Origin: Methanoregula sp.
GTDB lineage: Archaea > Halobacteriota > Methanomicrobia > Methanomicrobiales > Methanospirillaceae
DNA: 41,269 bases
Assembly: GCA_030694985.1 (NCBI GenBank)
Contig: JAUYTV010000039.1
Span: 1-41,269 of the forward strand
Reading direction: 5' to 3'
The position numbers and the translations under genes were made by a program. Below the pieces are notes generated by a model. It saw only the letters and a list, made by a program, of their open reading frames with translations. It did not search any database and was not told the DNA's origin. This document shows, in pieces, positions 9,078-16,642 of this stretch (the first letter of the stretch is position 1; the number at the start of each line of letters is the position of its first letter).

Positions 9078-9668
9078 TTATCCCTCCCTTTCCTTGACAA
9101 TGCGGTCAGCATTGGCCTTGAGCTTGTAGTGGTCAAGGATCTTCTGGATGCCCTTAATATATTCAGGGAACATGTGTGTGGTCGGCGGGTCGCGTGAGAG
9201 CCCGATCTTCTCGCGGGCAGCACGGTTGACATCGTTGTTGGGCACACCATGACCTGAGCTGTAGATTGCCTGCACGGTCTTTAGGAAATTGACCGGGATG
9301 ATATCCCTCTTAAAAGCAAGGTTTCTCATCGACATGATGACATCGGTTGGGATGATGTCTCGCGGGCAGCGGTCGGCACAGCTGTAACAGGTAGTGCAGA
9401 GCCAGAGATCCGGATCGGTTAATGCTTCATTCTCGAGCCCGAGAACCGCTCTCCTCATAAACAAGCGGATGCGGTACGAGCTGCGGGGAGCTGACGGGCA
9501 GGAGCCGGTACAGGTACCGCACTGGTAACACATGTGGGCATTTGTACGCGAGATGGCTTTTACGTTCTTGGTGAATTCAGGGTTTGAATCATCGAGATAC
9601 AGTTTTGTATCCTGAAGTTTCTTATCCAATGCTGCGGGGTAACCTTTTGTTCTTGCCATGGTACTCAC
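9078..9668 (-). CDS. hdrC: Heterodisulfide reductase subunit C
   Basis: HdrC carries two [4Fe-4S] clusters that relay electrons from HdrA to HdrB. In the 196-aa product the motifs are CYQCGTCTGSCP and CTTCYSCADRCP with the usual spacing. The start shown is a GTG overlapping the stop codon of the upstream polyferredoxin gene, with GGAG at 5 nt. An ATG three codons later (9659) is an alternative that makes no difference to the domain. Overlap with the polyferredoxin gene shows that they are co-translated. Confidence 0.95.
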   Translation of the reverse strand: MSTMARTKGYPAALDKKLQDTKLYLDDSNPEFTKNVKAISRTNAHMCYQCGTCTGSCPSAPRSSYRIRLFMRRAVLGLENEALTDPDLWLCTTCYSCADRCPRDIIPTDVIMSMRNLAFKRDIIPVNFLKTVQAIYSSGHGVPNNDVNRAAREKIGLSRDPPTTHMFPEYIKGIQKILDHYKLKANADRIVKEREG

Positions 9669-10843
9669 GCCTTCTCCATCTGTTTGAGGGAAACCTGTCC
9701 GGTGATCTCCTCTTTCACTTTTGAGGTTCTCTTAGTGAAGAGTTTCTCTTTGATCTTCTTGAACAGGTCAGTCTCTGTACCTTTCATGCGAACGCCGGTC
9801 CTCTGCATCACAATGATATCTTCACCGGGGCAGGCATTCACGCACGCTCCGCAGAAAATACAGAAATCCTTGTTGACTGCAATGGTCTTTTCAATGCTGT
9901 TGAGTTTCATGTCAGCTGCTGCAACCGGGCTTGGGAGATAAATCGCATTTGCCGGGCAGATATCTGCACACGTTGAACAACCGCCGGGGCATTTCTCGGC
10001 ATGGAATTCAATATCGCCTTCAAAAATCTTCTCAACAGTGATTGCTTCAGTCGGGCAGTTCTTGGAACACCACATGCAGGTGCAGCAGTTGTCCTTGATG
10101 ATCTCGACTTTGCCAAGTACCTTGTCAGAGATGATCTCTCTTTCAATGGTGATGCACTCCTCCGGGCATACCTCAAGACACACCTTGCAGGCATCACACT
10201 TGATCTCATCCCAGATCACTTCGCCTTCGACTTTACCAGTCTCTGCAGTGAACGCCTTGTGTTTCACCACAAGTGCCGGGCAGAGCGCCCCGCACAGACC
10301 ACAGAGCGAGCATTTCTCCATATCAACTTTGAATGTCGTCTTGGTCTTGATTGCTGTCTGGCGGTCCTTTGCGCCAGCAACCGGTCCTTTATAGGTTCCT
10401 TCAAAAGCAGGGACGTTGCGGTCAATTGCATCTCGCGGGCAGACCTCTTCGCAGATCGTGCACTTGACGCATTTCTCGTCATCAATCTCCGCCTTTATAT
10501 CAAATTGCGGGAACCCTTCCTTTTCAAGGATCGGGAGTCTCTCTTGTCCATCCACTTTCAGGGTCAATGCATTGAATGGGCACAATATGACGCAGACGCC
10601 ACAGTATGAACACTTGACCTCGTCGATATCGACAGCAGCAGCGTAATTGATTGCGCCACGCTTCGATGCACCGACGAGCCCGAGGACAATAGCTTCCTCA
10701 GGACAAGCCTCCACACATATACCGCATCCCGTGCAGGTCTCTGCATTGAGAATAAGGTTGTTCACGTTCTGTAGGAGTTTTTGCTCCATTACAACGTTGA
10801 CCCCATCCCTCTTTTTGGAAAATTTGGGAAACAGATTGTTCAT
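9665..10843 (-). CDS. Polyferredoxin (MvhB-like, eight Fe-S motifs)
   Basis: This 392-aa protein is almost entirely made of ferredoxin repeats. I count eight cysteine motifs: CTGCGICVEACP, CSYCGVCVILCP, CVKCTICEEVCP, CSLCGLCGALCP, CDACKVCLEVCP, CTCMWCSKNCP, CPGGCSTCADICP and CIFCGACVNACP. The sixth and seventh are slightly irregular. It resembles the MvhB/VhuB polyferredoxins linked to Mvh hydrogenase and Hdr, but is shorter than the 12-cluster MvhB of Methanothermobacter. It is first in the unit ahead of hdrCBA and mvhD, with a GAGGGT ribosome site before its ATG, so it likely stores or relays low-potential electrons from the bifurcating complex. The exact orthology is uncertain. Confidence 0.88.
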   Translation of the reverse strand: MNNLFPKFSKKRDGVNVVMEQKLLQNVNNLILNAETCTGCGICVEACPEEAIVLGLVGASKRGAINYAAAVDIDEVKCSYCGVCVILCPFNALTLKVDGQERLPILEKEGFPQFDIKAEIDDEKCVKCTICEEVCPRDAIDRNVPAFEGTYKGPVAGAKDRQTAIKTKTTFKVDMEKCSLCGLCGALCPALVVKHKAFTAETGKVEGEVIWDEIKCDACKVCLEVCPEECITIEREIISDKVLGKVEIIKDNCCTCMWCSKNCPTEAITVEKIFEGDIEFHAEKCPGGCSTCADICPANAIYLPSPVAAADMKLNSIEKTIAVNKDFCIFCGACVNACPGEDIIVMQRTGVRMKGTETDLFKKIKEKLFTKRTSKVKEEITGQVSLKQMEKA

Positions 10844-10893
10844 GAATTAACCCTCATGCAATACCATTATAGTACGTTTGCCCGTGCTTTTTT

Positions 10894-10909
10894 TTGGTAA
10901 TTTTACCAA
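10894..10909. promoter_or_regulatory. Palindrome TTGGTAA-TT-TTACCAA (candidate operator)
   Basis: Perfect 7-bp arms separated by TT lie 51-66 bp upstream of the polyferredoxin ATG. The size and symmetry are typical of a binding site for a dimeric transcription factor. No regulator gene is visible nearby, so the role is inference. Confidence 0.4.
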
Positions 10910-10953
10910 TAAATCGCACTGCAAATGCTTTCTTTTTACGCACCAGCATATGA

Positions 10954-10969
10954 TCGATTTTAAAATCGA
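10954..10969. promoter_or_regulatory. 16-bp perfect palindrome TCGATTTTAAAATCGA
   Basis: This is a fully symmetric 16-bp palindrome with a central TTTTAAAA, about 110 bp upstream of the polyferredoxin gene and 225 bp upstream of ftr. The centre could be an operator or a TATA element used from the hdr side. Which of these applies cannot be told from sequence. Confidence 0.4.
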
Positions 10970-11193
10970 CTATCCAAAAGTGGTAGAAGAATGTAGATAA
11001 ATGTTCTGAAATCTACTCGGAAAAAAGAGCGTTTTATTCGGGTTTTTAAATCCTAAACTCTGTACTCTTTATTAAGATTAACAAGATATCGTGTACTTAA
11101 TTGTGGGTTTTTTGTGCGCTCTTTTACTGGAATTAATTTAGAAAATTTATTCAACACCTATCATAGTACCATTGTGGTATCGGAGGTTATCGT

Positions 11194-12078
11194 ATGGAAA
11201 TCAACGGAGTTACTATTGACAACGAATTTGCAGAAGCATTCCCGACATGGGTCTGCCGTGTGATCATCACCGCAGTCACAACCGAATGGGCAAGGAAAGC
11301 AGCAACCGAAGCAACCGGCTTTGCCACATCTGCTATCGGGTGCCCGTGCGAAGCGGGGATCGAGCAGGAACTTGACGGTTCACAAACCCCTGACGGTCGC
11401 CCGGGTGTATCAATCCTGATCTGTGCGGGTAAGAAGAAGATCAAGGATCAGGTTGTCGAGCGCCTCGCAGAGTGCGTACTCACTGCACCAACGACAGCAG
11501 TCTTTAACGGGATTACCAATTCTGAAGAGAAGATCCAGGTAAAACTTCACTTCTTTGGGGACGGTCACGAGTACCAGAAAGAGGTTGGCGGCAGGAAATG
11601 CTGGGTCATCCCGATCATGGAAGGGGAATATATCGGTGAAGAAGAGTTTGGCATTGTCAAGGGTGTTGCCGGCGGCAACTTCTTTGTGATGGCAGAAAAC
11701 CAGATGGCAGCCCTCATGGGTGCGCAGGCATCTGTTGATGCAATTGCAAAAGTTCCTGGCACTATCACAAGTTTCCCCGGCGGTATTGTAGCCAGCGGTT
11801 CAAAAGTTGGAAGCCTGAAATACAAGTTCATGCCCGCTTCAACCAACGAGAAGTACTGCCCGACCCTCCGGGAAAAAGTTCCCGATTCCAAGGTCCCTGC
11901 AGGAATCAAAGGGGTTTATGAGATTGTCATTGACGGTATTGATGAAAAGTCCGTTGCAGCTGCAATGGCTGCAGGTATCAAGGCAGCAGTCCTGGTGCCA
12001 GGCGTGAAGTTCATCACGGCCGGCAACTTTGGCGGCACGCTCGGACCTTTTAAGATCGAGCTCCATAAAATTCTTTAA
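11194..12078 (+). CDS. ftr: Formylmethanofuran-tetrahydromethanopterin N-formyltransferase
   Basis: Ftr moves the formyl group from formylmethanofuran to tetrahydromethanopterin, the second step of CO2 reduction to methane. The 294-aa product begins MEINGVTIDNEFAEAFPTWVCRVIITA and contains ATSAIGCPCEAGIE, DGRPGVSILIC, FFGDGHEYQKEVGGRKCWVIPIMEGEY (given here in parts of the same conserved core) and a C-terminal AGNFGGTLGPFKIELHKIL. All are typical of the family, as is the length. A good GGAGGT ribosome site lies 8 nt upstream, and an oligo-T run follows the stop. It appears to be monocistronic and is divergent from the hdr unit. Confidence 0.97.
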   Translation: MEINGVTIDNEFAEAFPTWVCRVIITAVTTEWARKAATEATGFATSAIGCPCEAGIEQELDGSQTPDGRPGVSILICAGKKKIKDQVVERLAECVLTAPTTAVFNGITNSEEKIQVKLHFFGDGHEYQKEVGGRKCWVIPIMEGEYIGEEEFGIVKGVAGGNFFVMAENQMAALMGAQASVDAIAKVPGTITSFPGGIVASGSKVGSLKYKFMPASTNEKYCPTLREKVPDSKVPAGIKGVYEIVIDGIDEKSVAAAMAAGIKAAVLVPGVKFITAGNFGGTLGPFKIELHKIL

Positions 12079-12081
12079 TCC

Positions 12082-12088
12082 TTTTTTT
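12082..12088 (+). terminator. Oligo-T tract after ftr
   Basis: Seven T begin 4 nt past the ftr stop codon. No strong hairpin precedes them. This is consistent with an archaeal oligo-T terminator that separates ftr from the coenzyme B unit. Confidence 0.45.
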
Positions 12089-12216
12089 AAGATGAAGACG
12101 TCTATCGCCGTTTTTATTCTACGGTATGCTTTCAGCGAATCTTAATGTGTTTTTTAACTGATTCTGGTTAATGTGGATACTTTTCTTTTGCGATCTTCCA
12201 ACACCGAATCGATCGG

Positions 12217-12224
12217 TATAAATA
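12217..12224 (+). promoter_or_regulatory. TATA box of the coenzyme B unit
   Basis: TATAAATA preceded by GATCGG is a good archaeal TATA/BRE arrangement. Transcription would begin near 12243-12250, within or just after the left arm of the adjacent hairpin. It is the best promoter candidate upstream of the nine-gene unit. Confidence 0.5.
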
Positions 12225-12230
12225 CTGTTA

Positions 12231-12264
12231 TTGCCGAATCTCTTGTTAACGAGAATTTCGGCAA
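12231..12264 (+). promoter_or_regulatory. Inverted repeat just downstream of the TATA box
   Basis: TTGCCGAA (12231-12238) and TTCGGCAA (12257-12264) form a perfect 8-bp stem, with an inner CTC/GAG pairing (12240-12242 with 12251-12253) and loop TTGTTAAC. Its place at or just after the expected transcription start suits an operator for a repressor. It would be a leader hairpin only if transcription starts upstream of it. Confidence 0.4.
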
Positions 12265-12417
12265 CAACATGATCCCCGTGAACTGTAACGACTTAAAAGA
12301 GTGTTTTGGTTTGCTCTATTCAGAAATTTCCTGTATGGCCGGGCAAACCGCCCGGAAGAATTGCAAACCCTGTACTGCGCGGAGCTGCGTTGCACATAGG
12401 GTATTGAGGTAGTACCG

Positions 12418-13314
12418 ATGGCGAGTTTGTCTGAACCGTATGTAATCCACTACCCGCAGATCGTAGCGGTAGCCGATGAAACCGGCAGCCGGGTGGAACT
12501 GATCGAGTTTTTTGACTGTGTGGGCGGAGCGATGTGGTCGAAACATCACTATATCCAGAGCCCGGTGGTTAAGGATGTCTGCTGTGTGGGCGCAACCATG
12601 CGGTATTTATTAGAACCGCAATCGGTGAACCTTGCCCTCGAAGGCTCCCGCTTCCCGGCGGGCATTTCTGCCTGTACCGTTGACAAATCCGAAATTTCTG
12701 TTACGTATATCGGCATGGGCGGTGGCGGTGTGGGTGCTGCTGCCTGCCGCTCGGATGCACGCGGGGTTATAAGGAGCCGGAGCGATCCTGCGGGTGGAGG
12801 AAAAGTGGCCGGTGCCACGATCTGGATGAGACGGATGCAGCGGGTGCTCATCGGGGTGGATGATACTGATACGCCGGAAGTTGGGGCAACGTGGACGCTT
12901 GTCCATAATATTGCAAAAGCTGTGGAAGATGAACATTCAGTTTATCTTTCGCACACGATAGTCCAGCTCTTCCCGGTAGCGTACCGGACCAAGAACTGCG
13001 TTGGTCTTGTTGCAGAGTTTGCCACAACAGATCCCGCAGGGCTTACCAAACGGTTCCACACCCTCTTAAAAAAATACACGCTATCCCAAAAGACCGGCAT
13101 GGCGGTCTACACCGCTTTTTCCCCATCAGAAGAATTACTTGCGTACGGCCGGAAGGTGAAACGCGGTGAGGTTGAACCGGGTCTCCATGAACAACTCAAG
13201 GATAAGAATTTAGAGATTATTATGAACGGCCGGGGCATCACCGGGGCAGTTGCAGCAATCCCGTTCTTTACCCGGTACGAGGAGGCACTCGAACTATGCA
13301 GTGGACCGACTTAA
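12418..13314 (+). CDS. Methanogenesis marker protein 11
   Basis: This 298-aa protein matches my recall of the methanogenesis marker 11 family (TIGR03280), found across methanogens and of unknown function. Visible features are HYPQIVAVADETGSRVELIEFFDC near the N-terminus, a glycine-rich YIGMGGGGVGAAACRSDARG stretch in the middle and, from about residue 140, RVLIGVDDTDTPEVGATWTL. The DDTD motif with its flanks resembles the nucleotide-binding DDTD segment of TiaS, the tRNA-Ile2 agmatidine synthetase, so an ATP-dependent activity is possible (inference). It is the first gene of a tightly packed unit with the aks coenzyme B genes. Its start has GAGGT about 9 nt upstream, and its end overlaps the radical SAM gene by 19 bp. 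Confidence 0.85.
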   Translation: MASLSEPYVIHYPQIVAVADETGSRVELIEFFDCVGGAMWSKHHYIQSPVVKDVCCVGATMRYLLEPQSVNLALEGSRFPAGISACTVDKSEISVTYIGMGGGGVGAAACRSDARGVIRSRSDPAGGGKVAGATIWMRRMQRVLIGVDDTDTPEVGATWTLVHNIAKAVEDEHSVYLSHTIVQLFPVAYRTKNCVGLVAEFATTDPAGLTKRFHTLLKKYTLSQKTGMAVYTAFSPSEELLAYGRKVKRGEVEPGLHEQLKDKNLEIIMNGRGITGAVAAIPFFTRYEEALELCSGPT

Positions 13315-14261
13315 AAGCAAAACTCCTATCGTTAGGTTCAGCAAGAATCACCGGTGAACCTGCCGACCGTTACATTGCCCGTTCCACCGCAGGCCCCGGT
13401 GCCGGCGGGAGCGGGGCTGTCTTCTTTTCCATGGGCAGTCACCGGGTCAAGCTTGCCTTAAACCCTCTCAGCGCAGTAGAAATCGCCCACAGGGGCAATG
13501 GGGTTGCTGACCTCTATTTTGAAGGGGCCCTCATATCGGGACGACTCCTTGAGCCGGGATTTCACTGCCCCGACCAGGCGTTCATCACCGTGACTGGCAG
13601 CTGCATCTTCCATTGCCGGTACTGTCCTGTACCGACACTGGGCGGCAAACGAAAGTCAATTGAAGAGATCATGGGAATGGTTGAATCGGTCCGGCACCGG
13701 ATTACGGCAATTTCTGTTACGAGCGGGGTGCTCGAAACGATCGAAGAAGAGGAGTCCTATGTGCTTGAAGTGGTTAAGCACCTGCAGGCCTGCAATCTCC
13801 CCATCGGAGTTTCGATTTATCCTACTGACCAGACGCCTGACCGGCTCAAGGCCCTTGGTGTGGCTGAAGTGAAGTTCAACATCGAAGCGGCAACCTCAAC
13901 CATTTTTGCAAAGCAGTGCCCGGGGCTTAATTATGAACAGCTCTGGCGTGTGCTCGACCGCTCGGTGGAACTCTTTGGGAAAGGAAGGGTGTTCTCAAAC
14001 GTGATCATCGGTCTTGGCGAGACTGATGGGGAGATGGAGGCCTGCATCAAACGGCTGACTTCTCACGGGATAATTCCTGTGCTGCGCCCGCTCAACCCGG
14101 TTGCTGAATTGACCGGTACCCCCCGCCCGTCAGCGGAACGGTTAAAAAAGTTTTTTGCTATCCATACCCGCGAACTTGCCAGAGCAGGACTTGATCCCCA
14201 TCAGGCACTCACCATGTGCTCGAACTGTGCCGGCTGCGATCTGGTGCCGGGGAGGGACTAA
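13296..14261 (+). CDS. Radical SAM protein, biotin synthase-like
   Basis: The 321-aa product has a classic radical SAM cluster motif, CIFHCRYC (CX3CX2C, about residue 103), followed by the expected SAM-binding pattern (ITAISVTSGV, VKFNIEAAT, VFSNVIIGLGET). The general form is that of biotin synthase-related radical SAM enzymes (COG2516-like, by recall). At the C-terminus MCSNCAGCDL adds a CX2CX2C group that could bind an auxiliary cluster or metal. It lacks the multi-cysteine N-terminus of Mmp10, the McrA arginine methylase, and is shorter, so it is not that protein. The start overlaps the marker 11 gene by 19 bp and the TPP gene begins 1 nt later, so they are almost certainly co-expressed. 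The substrate is unknown. Confidence 0.85.
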   Translation: MQWTDLKAKLLSLGSARITGEPADRYIARSTAGPGAGGSGAVFFSMGSHRVKLALNPLSAVEIAHRGNGVADLYFEGALISGRLLEPGFHCPDQAFITVTGSCIFHCRYCPVPTLGGKRKSIEEIMGMVESVRHRITAISVTSGVLETIEEEESYVLEVVKHLQACNLPIGVSIYPTDQTPDRLKALGVAEVKFNIEAATSTIFAKQCPGLNYEQLWRVLDRSVELFGKGRVFSNVIIGLGETDGEMEACIKRLTSHGIIPVLRPLNPVAELTGTPRPSAERLKKFFAIHTRELARAGLDPHQALTMCSNCAGCDLVPGRD

Positions 14262-14262
14262 C

Positions 14263-15534
14263 ATGAAAGGCATTGATGTGATCACAGGAGCACTGCTCGC
14301 ATGCACTGACCGGCAATATACCGTACCGGGATTTCCCGTAACTGAACTGGGCGCTAAAACCCGTGCAGAGATGGTGATCAATGAGAAAACTGCTCTTGAA
14401 TATGCATTGGGTGACTCGCTTGAGGGGCGACGAGCAGCAGTCATTATCAAGAATGTTGGTGTGAACGCATGCGCCGATCCCCTGTTACAGGCAGCTGCCC
14501 AGGGTCTCATCGGGGGTGTGCTTCTCGTTGTCGGGGATGACCCGGAAGCACTGGGATCGCAGACCGCACAGGACTCGCGGTATTACGGCGAACTTGCAGA
14601 ACTTCCCGTAATAGAACCCGATGCCTCTACCTGTTATGCCGGTGTCGAGGCAGCTCTTGCAGCATCCGAGCAGTTCTCAAGGGTTGCGATGCTCAGGCTG
14701 ACACCTGAAATATTCGATGCGGAAGTGAAATATTTACCCGTACCGCGACATCCCGGGAAAGGGCGCCTCTCTGACCGTTCGTGGACAATGAACGGGAGGA
14801 TAACGGCTGCTGAGGAATTGTACCGGACCATGTTTGACTGGTCGAACGCTTCTGCATTAAACCAGTGGAAGGGAGACCCAGCCGGTGTTGGTGCTGCGAG
14901 AGGAAACACCCGGATTGTTACCGTACATCCCCTGCCGGCACAGGCCGCACGGATAACAGAAGTGCACGAGGTTGGCCGGACATTTGTCCGCGATCACCGT
15001 GGCCTGCAACCGCCTGCTCCCCAGCAATCCCCGGAAGTGATGCAGAGTCGTGGGTATTACCGGACATTCTGTAAAAACTGCCCGTTCAAACCGATGATGA
15101 ATCTTCTCAAAGCACGGCGGATGAACATGATATGCGATGCTGGCTGTTCAATACTGGGAATGACTCCCCCGTACGAGCTGGGTGTTGCCAGTTACGGCAT
15201 GGGTTCGAGTATTGCAGTCGCTGCCCGGAGCACAAAAGTTGCCCTTATTGGTGACTATGCCCTGCTCCATTCCGGCCTGAATGCGTTGATCGATGTGTAC
15301 GAAAAACACTTTCCGCTGCTCTGCATTGTGATGAACAACAACTGCACAGCGATGACCGGCAAACAACGCTCCTATGATCCGGCCCCCTACCTCCTGTGGG
15401 CAGACCCGGTGATATGCAGTGCCGATGATGAAGAGACATTGAAAAACGAGCTCGTGGTGACGGACACGCCCCGCACGCTTGTAGTAAATGGTACCTGTCC
15501 GGAGGGAAGCAGCCATGAAACCGTTAACTATTGA
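14263..15534 (+). CDS. TPP-dependent enzyme, IorA-like without ferredoxin domain
   Basis: This 423-aa protein has the PYR-PP domain order of indolepyruvate:ferredoxin oxidoreductase alpha (IorA). In the N-terminal half are INEKTALEYALGDSLEG, KNVGVNACADPLLQ and VGDDPEALGSQTAQDSRYY. In the C-terminal half are CKNCPFKP, DAGCSILGMTPPYEL and the TPP/metal segment GDYALLHSGLNALIDVY with MNNNCTAMTGKQ. The two [4Fe-4S] motifs that end IorA are absent, and no IorB gene is adjacent, so an oxidative ferredoxin-linked reaction looks unlikely. It lies directly ahead of aksA and overlaps it by 20 bp. A non-oxidative 2-oxoacid decarboxylase, such as 2-oxosuberate decarboxylase for coenzyme B, is my inference from context. 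The start is set at 14263 by GGAGGG 7 nt upstream. Confidence 0.85.
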   Translation: MKGIDVITGALLACTDRQYTVPGFPVTELGAKTRAEMVINEKTALEYALGDSLEGRRAAVIIKNVGVNACADPLLQAAAQGLIGGVLLVVGDDPEALGSQTAQDSRYYGELAELPVIEPDASTCYAGVEAALAASEQFSRVAMLRLTPEIFDAEVKYLPVPRHPGKGRLSDRSWTMNGRITAAEELYRTMFDWSNASALNQWKGDPAGVGAARGNTRIVTVHPLPAQAARITEVHEVGRTFVRDHRGLQPPAPQQSPEVMQSRGYYRTFCKNCPFKPMMNLLKARRMNMICDAGCSILGMTPPYELGVASYGMGSSIAVAARSTKVALIGDYALLHSGLNALIDVYEKHFPLLCIVMNNNCTAMTGKQRSYDPAPYLLWADPVICSADDEETLKNELVVTDTPRTLVVNGTCPEGSSHETVNY

Positions 15535-16642
15535 GATCTGTGATGTGACGTTGCGGGACGGGGAGCAGACGCCCGGGGTGTCGTTCTCCTGCGAAGAGAA
15601 GGTAAAGATTGCAACCATGTTAGACACCATCGGTGTCGAGGTCATTGAAGCAGGATTTCCTGCTGTTTCACAGAATGAGGCACACTGTGTAAAGACTATT
15701 GCAAACCTCGGTCTTGACGCCCGTATCTGCGGATTTTCCAGGGCCCGGGAAGGCGATATCCAGACGGCAATTGACTGCGATGTGGAGATGGTGAGCATCT
15801 TTATCCCGACCTCCGAACTTCACGTCCGGCTCAAGTTCAAAAAATCACGGCATGAGGTGCTTGCAGATTCGTTAAAAATGATCGATTACGCCCGGGATCA
15901 TGGCGTGGCAGTGCGGTTTGCCGCTGAGGATGCGTCCCGGACTGATCTTCCCTTTTTAAAAGAAGTCTATCGCGGAGCAGCTGAACACGGGGCTGCCCTG
16001 CTCAGTTTTGCCGATACCGTCGGTTGCCTGATCCCCACAGAGATGCAAAGCATCATGACTGAACTCGTATCTTCTGTGGACGTGCCGTTCTGCGCCCACT
16101 GTCATAATGACATGGGCTGTGCTGTGGCAAACACGATCACCGCTGCCCAGGCGGGTGCCTTCCAGCTTCATACGACGGTCAATGGGATTGGGGAACGGGC
16201 GGGTAATGCCTCATTAGAAGAGGTGCTTGTCGCCCTGCGAATGAAAGGAAACATTGACAGGTACGATCTCTCCCACTTAAACAAACTCTCGCATATGGTA
16301 GAAAAATTCTCCGGAATAACGCTTCCCATGAATAAACCGGTAACCGGAGAACTTGCGTTCTCCCACGAGAGCGGCATACACATTGCTGCAATCCTTGAAG
16401 ACCCGTCAAGCTATGAATATTTCCCCCCCGATATGGTAGGCGGAGAGCGGCATTTCATCTTAGGGAAACATACGGGCAAAAAAGCACTTGAGCACGTCAT
16501 GGCCGGGCTCGGCTGCGAATGTACAGACAAGCAGGTCTGTCGTGTCCTTGACCTTGTCAAGGATCACTCTGAACACAAATGCAACATCACGCCGGAAATC
16601 TTAAGAAAACTGATCACAAAAGCACAGCGGGAGAATGCCTGA
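15515..16642 (+). CDS. aksA: Homocitrate synthase family protein (AksA)
   Basis: AksA condenses acetyl-CoA with 2-oxoglutarate and with its longer homologues, starting each round of 2-oxoacid elongation toward 2-oxosuberate for coenzyme B. The 375-aa product has the DRE-TIM signature CDVTLRDGEQTPGVSF at the N-terminus, SFADTVGCLIPTEM, the metal-binding HCHNDMGCAVANT segment and NGIGERAGNASLEEV. The family also includes isopropylmalate and citramalate synthases. Assignment as AksA rests on neighbouring homoaconitase and homoisocitrate dehydrogenase genes and on overall form. ATG at 15515 with GGAGGG 8 nt upstream is preferred over starts further upstream. It overlaps the TPP gene by 20 bp and shares one base with aksD (TGATG). 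Confidence 0.88.
   Translation: MKPLTIEICDVTLRDGEQTPGVSFSCEEKVKIATMLDTIGVEVIEAGFPAVSQNEAHCVKTIANLGLDARICGFSRAREGDIQTAIDCDVEMVSIFIPTSELHVRLKFKKSRHEVLADSLKMIDYARDHGVAVRFAAEDASRTDLPFLKEVYRGAAEHGAALLSFADTVGCLIPTEMQSIMTELVSSVDVPFCAHCHNDMGCAVANTITAAQAGAFQLHTTVNGIGERAGNASLEEVLVALRMKGNIDRYDLSHLNKLSHMVEKFSGITLPMNKPVTGELAFSHESGIHIAAILEDPSSYEYFPPDMVGGERHFILGKHTGKKALEHVMAGLGCECTDKQVCRVLDLVKDHSEHKCNITPEILRKLITKAQRENA

Larger units (their letters stand above)
10844..11193. other. Divergent promoter region between polyferredoxin-hdr and ftr
   Basis: No gene is seen. This AT-rich region must contain promoters for both flanking units. It has two inverted repeats near the hdr side (10894-10909 and 10954-10969), a short TACCA-TTG-TGGTA inverted repeat near 11166 before ftr, and AT-rich TATA-like tracts such as ATTTATTC at 11145-11152 about 45 nt upstream of the ftr start. 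Confidence 0.6.
12089..12417. other. Leader and promoter region of the coenzyme B unit
   Basis: A TATA box at 12217-12224 and a hairpin at 12231-12264 lie here, leaving an mRNA leader of about 170 nt before the first ATG. A 79-codon open frame within 12173-12412 overlaps the promoter, has no ribosome site and resembles nothing I know, so it is not called. Two copies of CCGAATC (12204-12210 and 12234-12240) bracket the TATA box 30 bp apart. Confidence 0.5.

Noticed and set aside
5278-11124. Shared 10-mer TGTGCGCTCT upstream of mcr (5278) and ftr (11115)
   Set aside because: Orientation relative to the two genes differs, and one shared 10-mer between two regions of this size is close to chance.
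12173-12412. 79-codon open frame upstream of marker 11
   Set aside because: It spans the TATA box and leader hairpin, has no ribosome site and no recognisable sequence.
13296-14261. Radical SAM protein as Mmp10 (McrA arginine methylase)
   Set aside because: It is about 80 residues too short, lacks the Cys-rich N-terminal region of Mmp10 and has a biotin synthase-like form.
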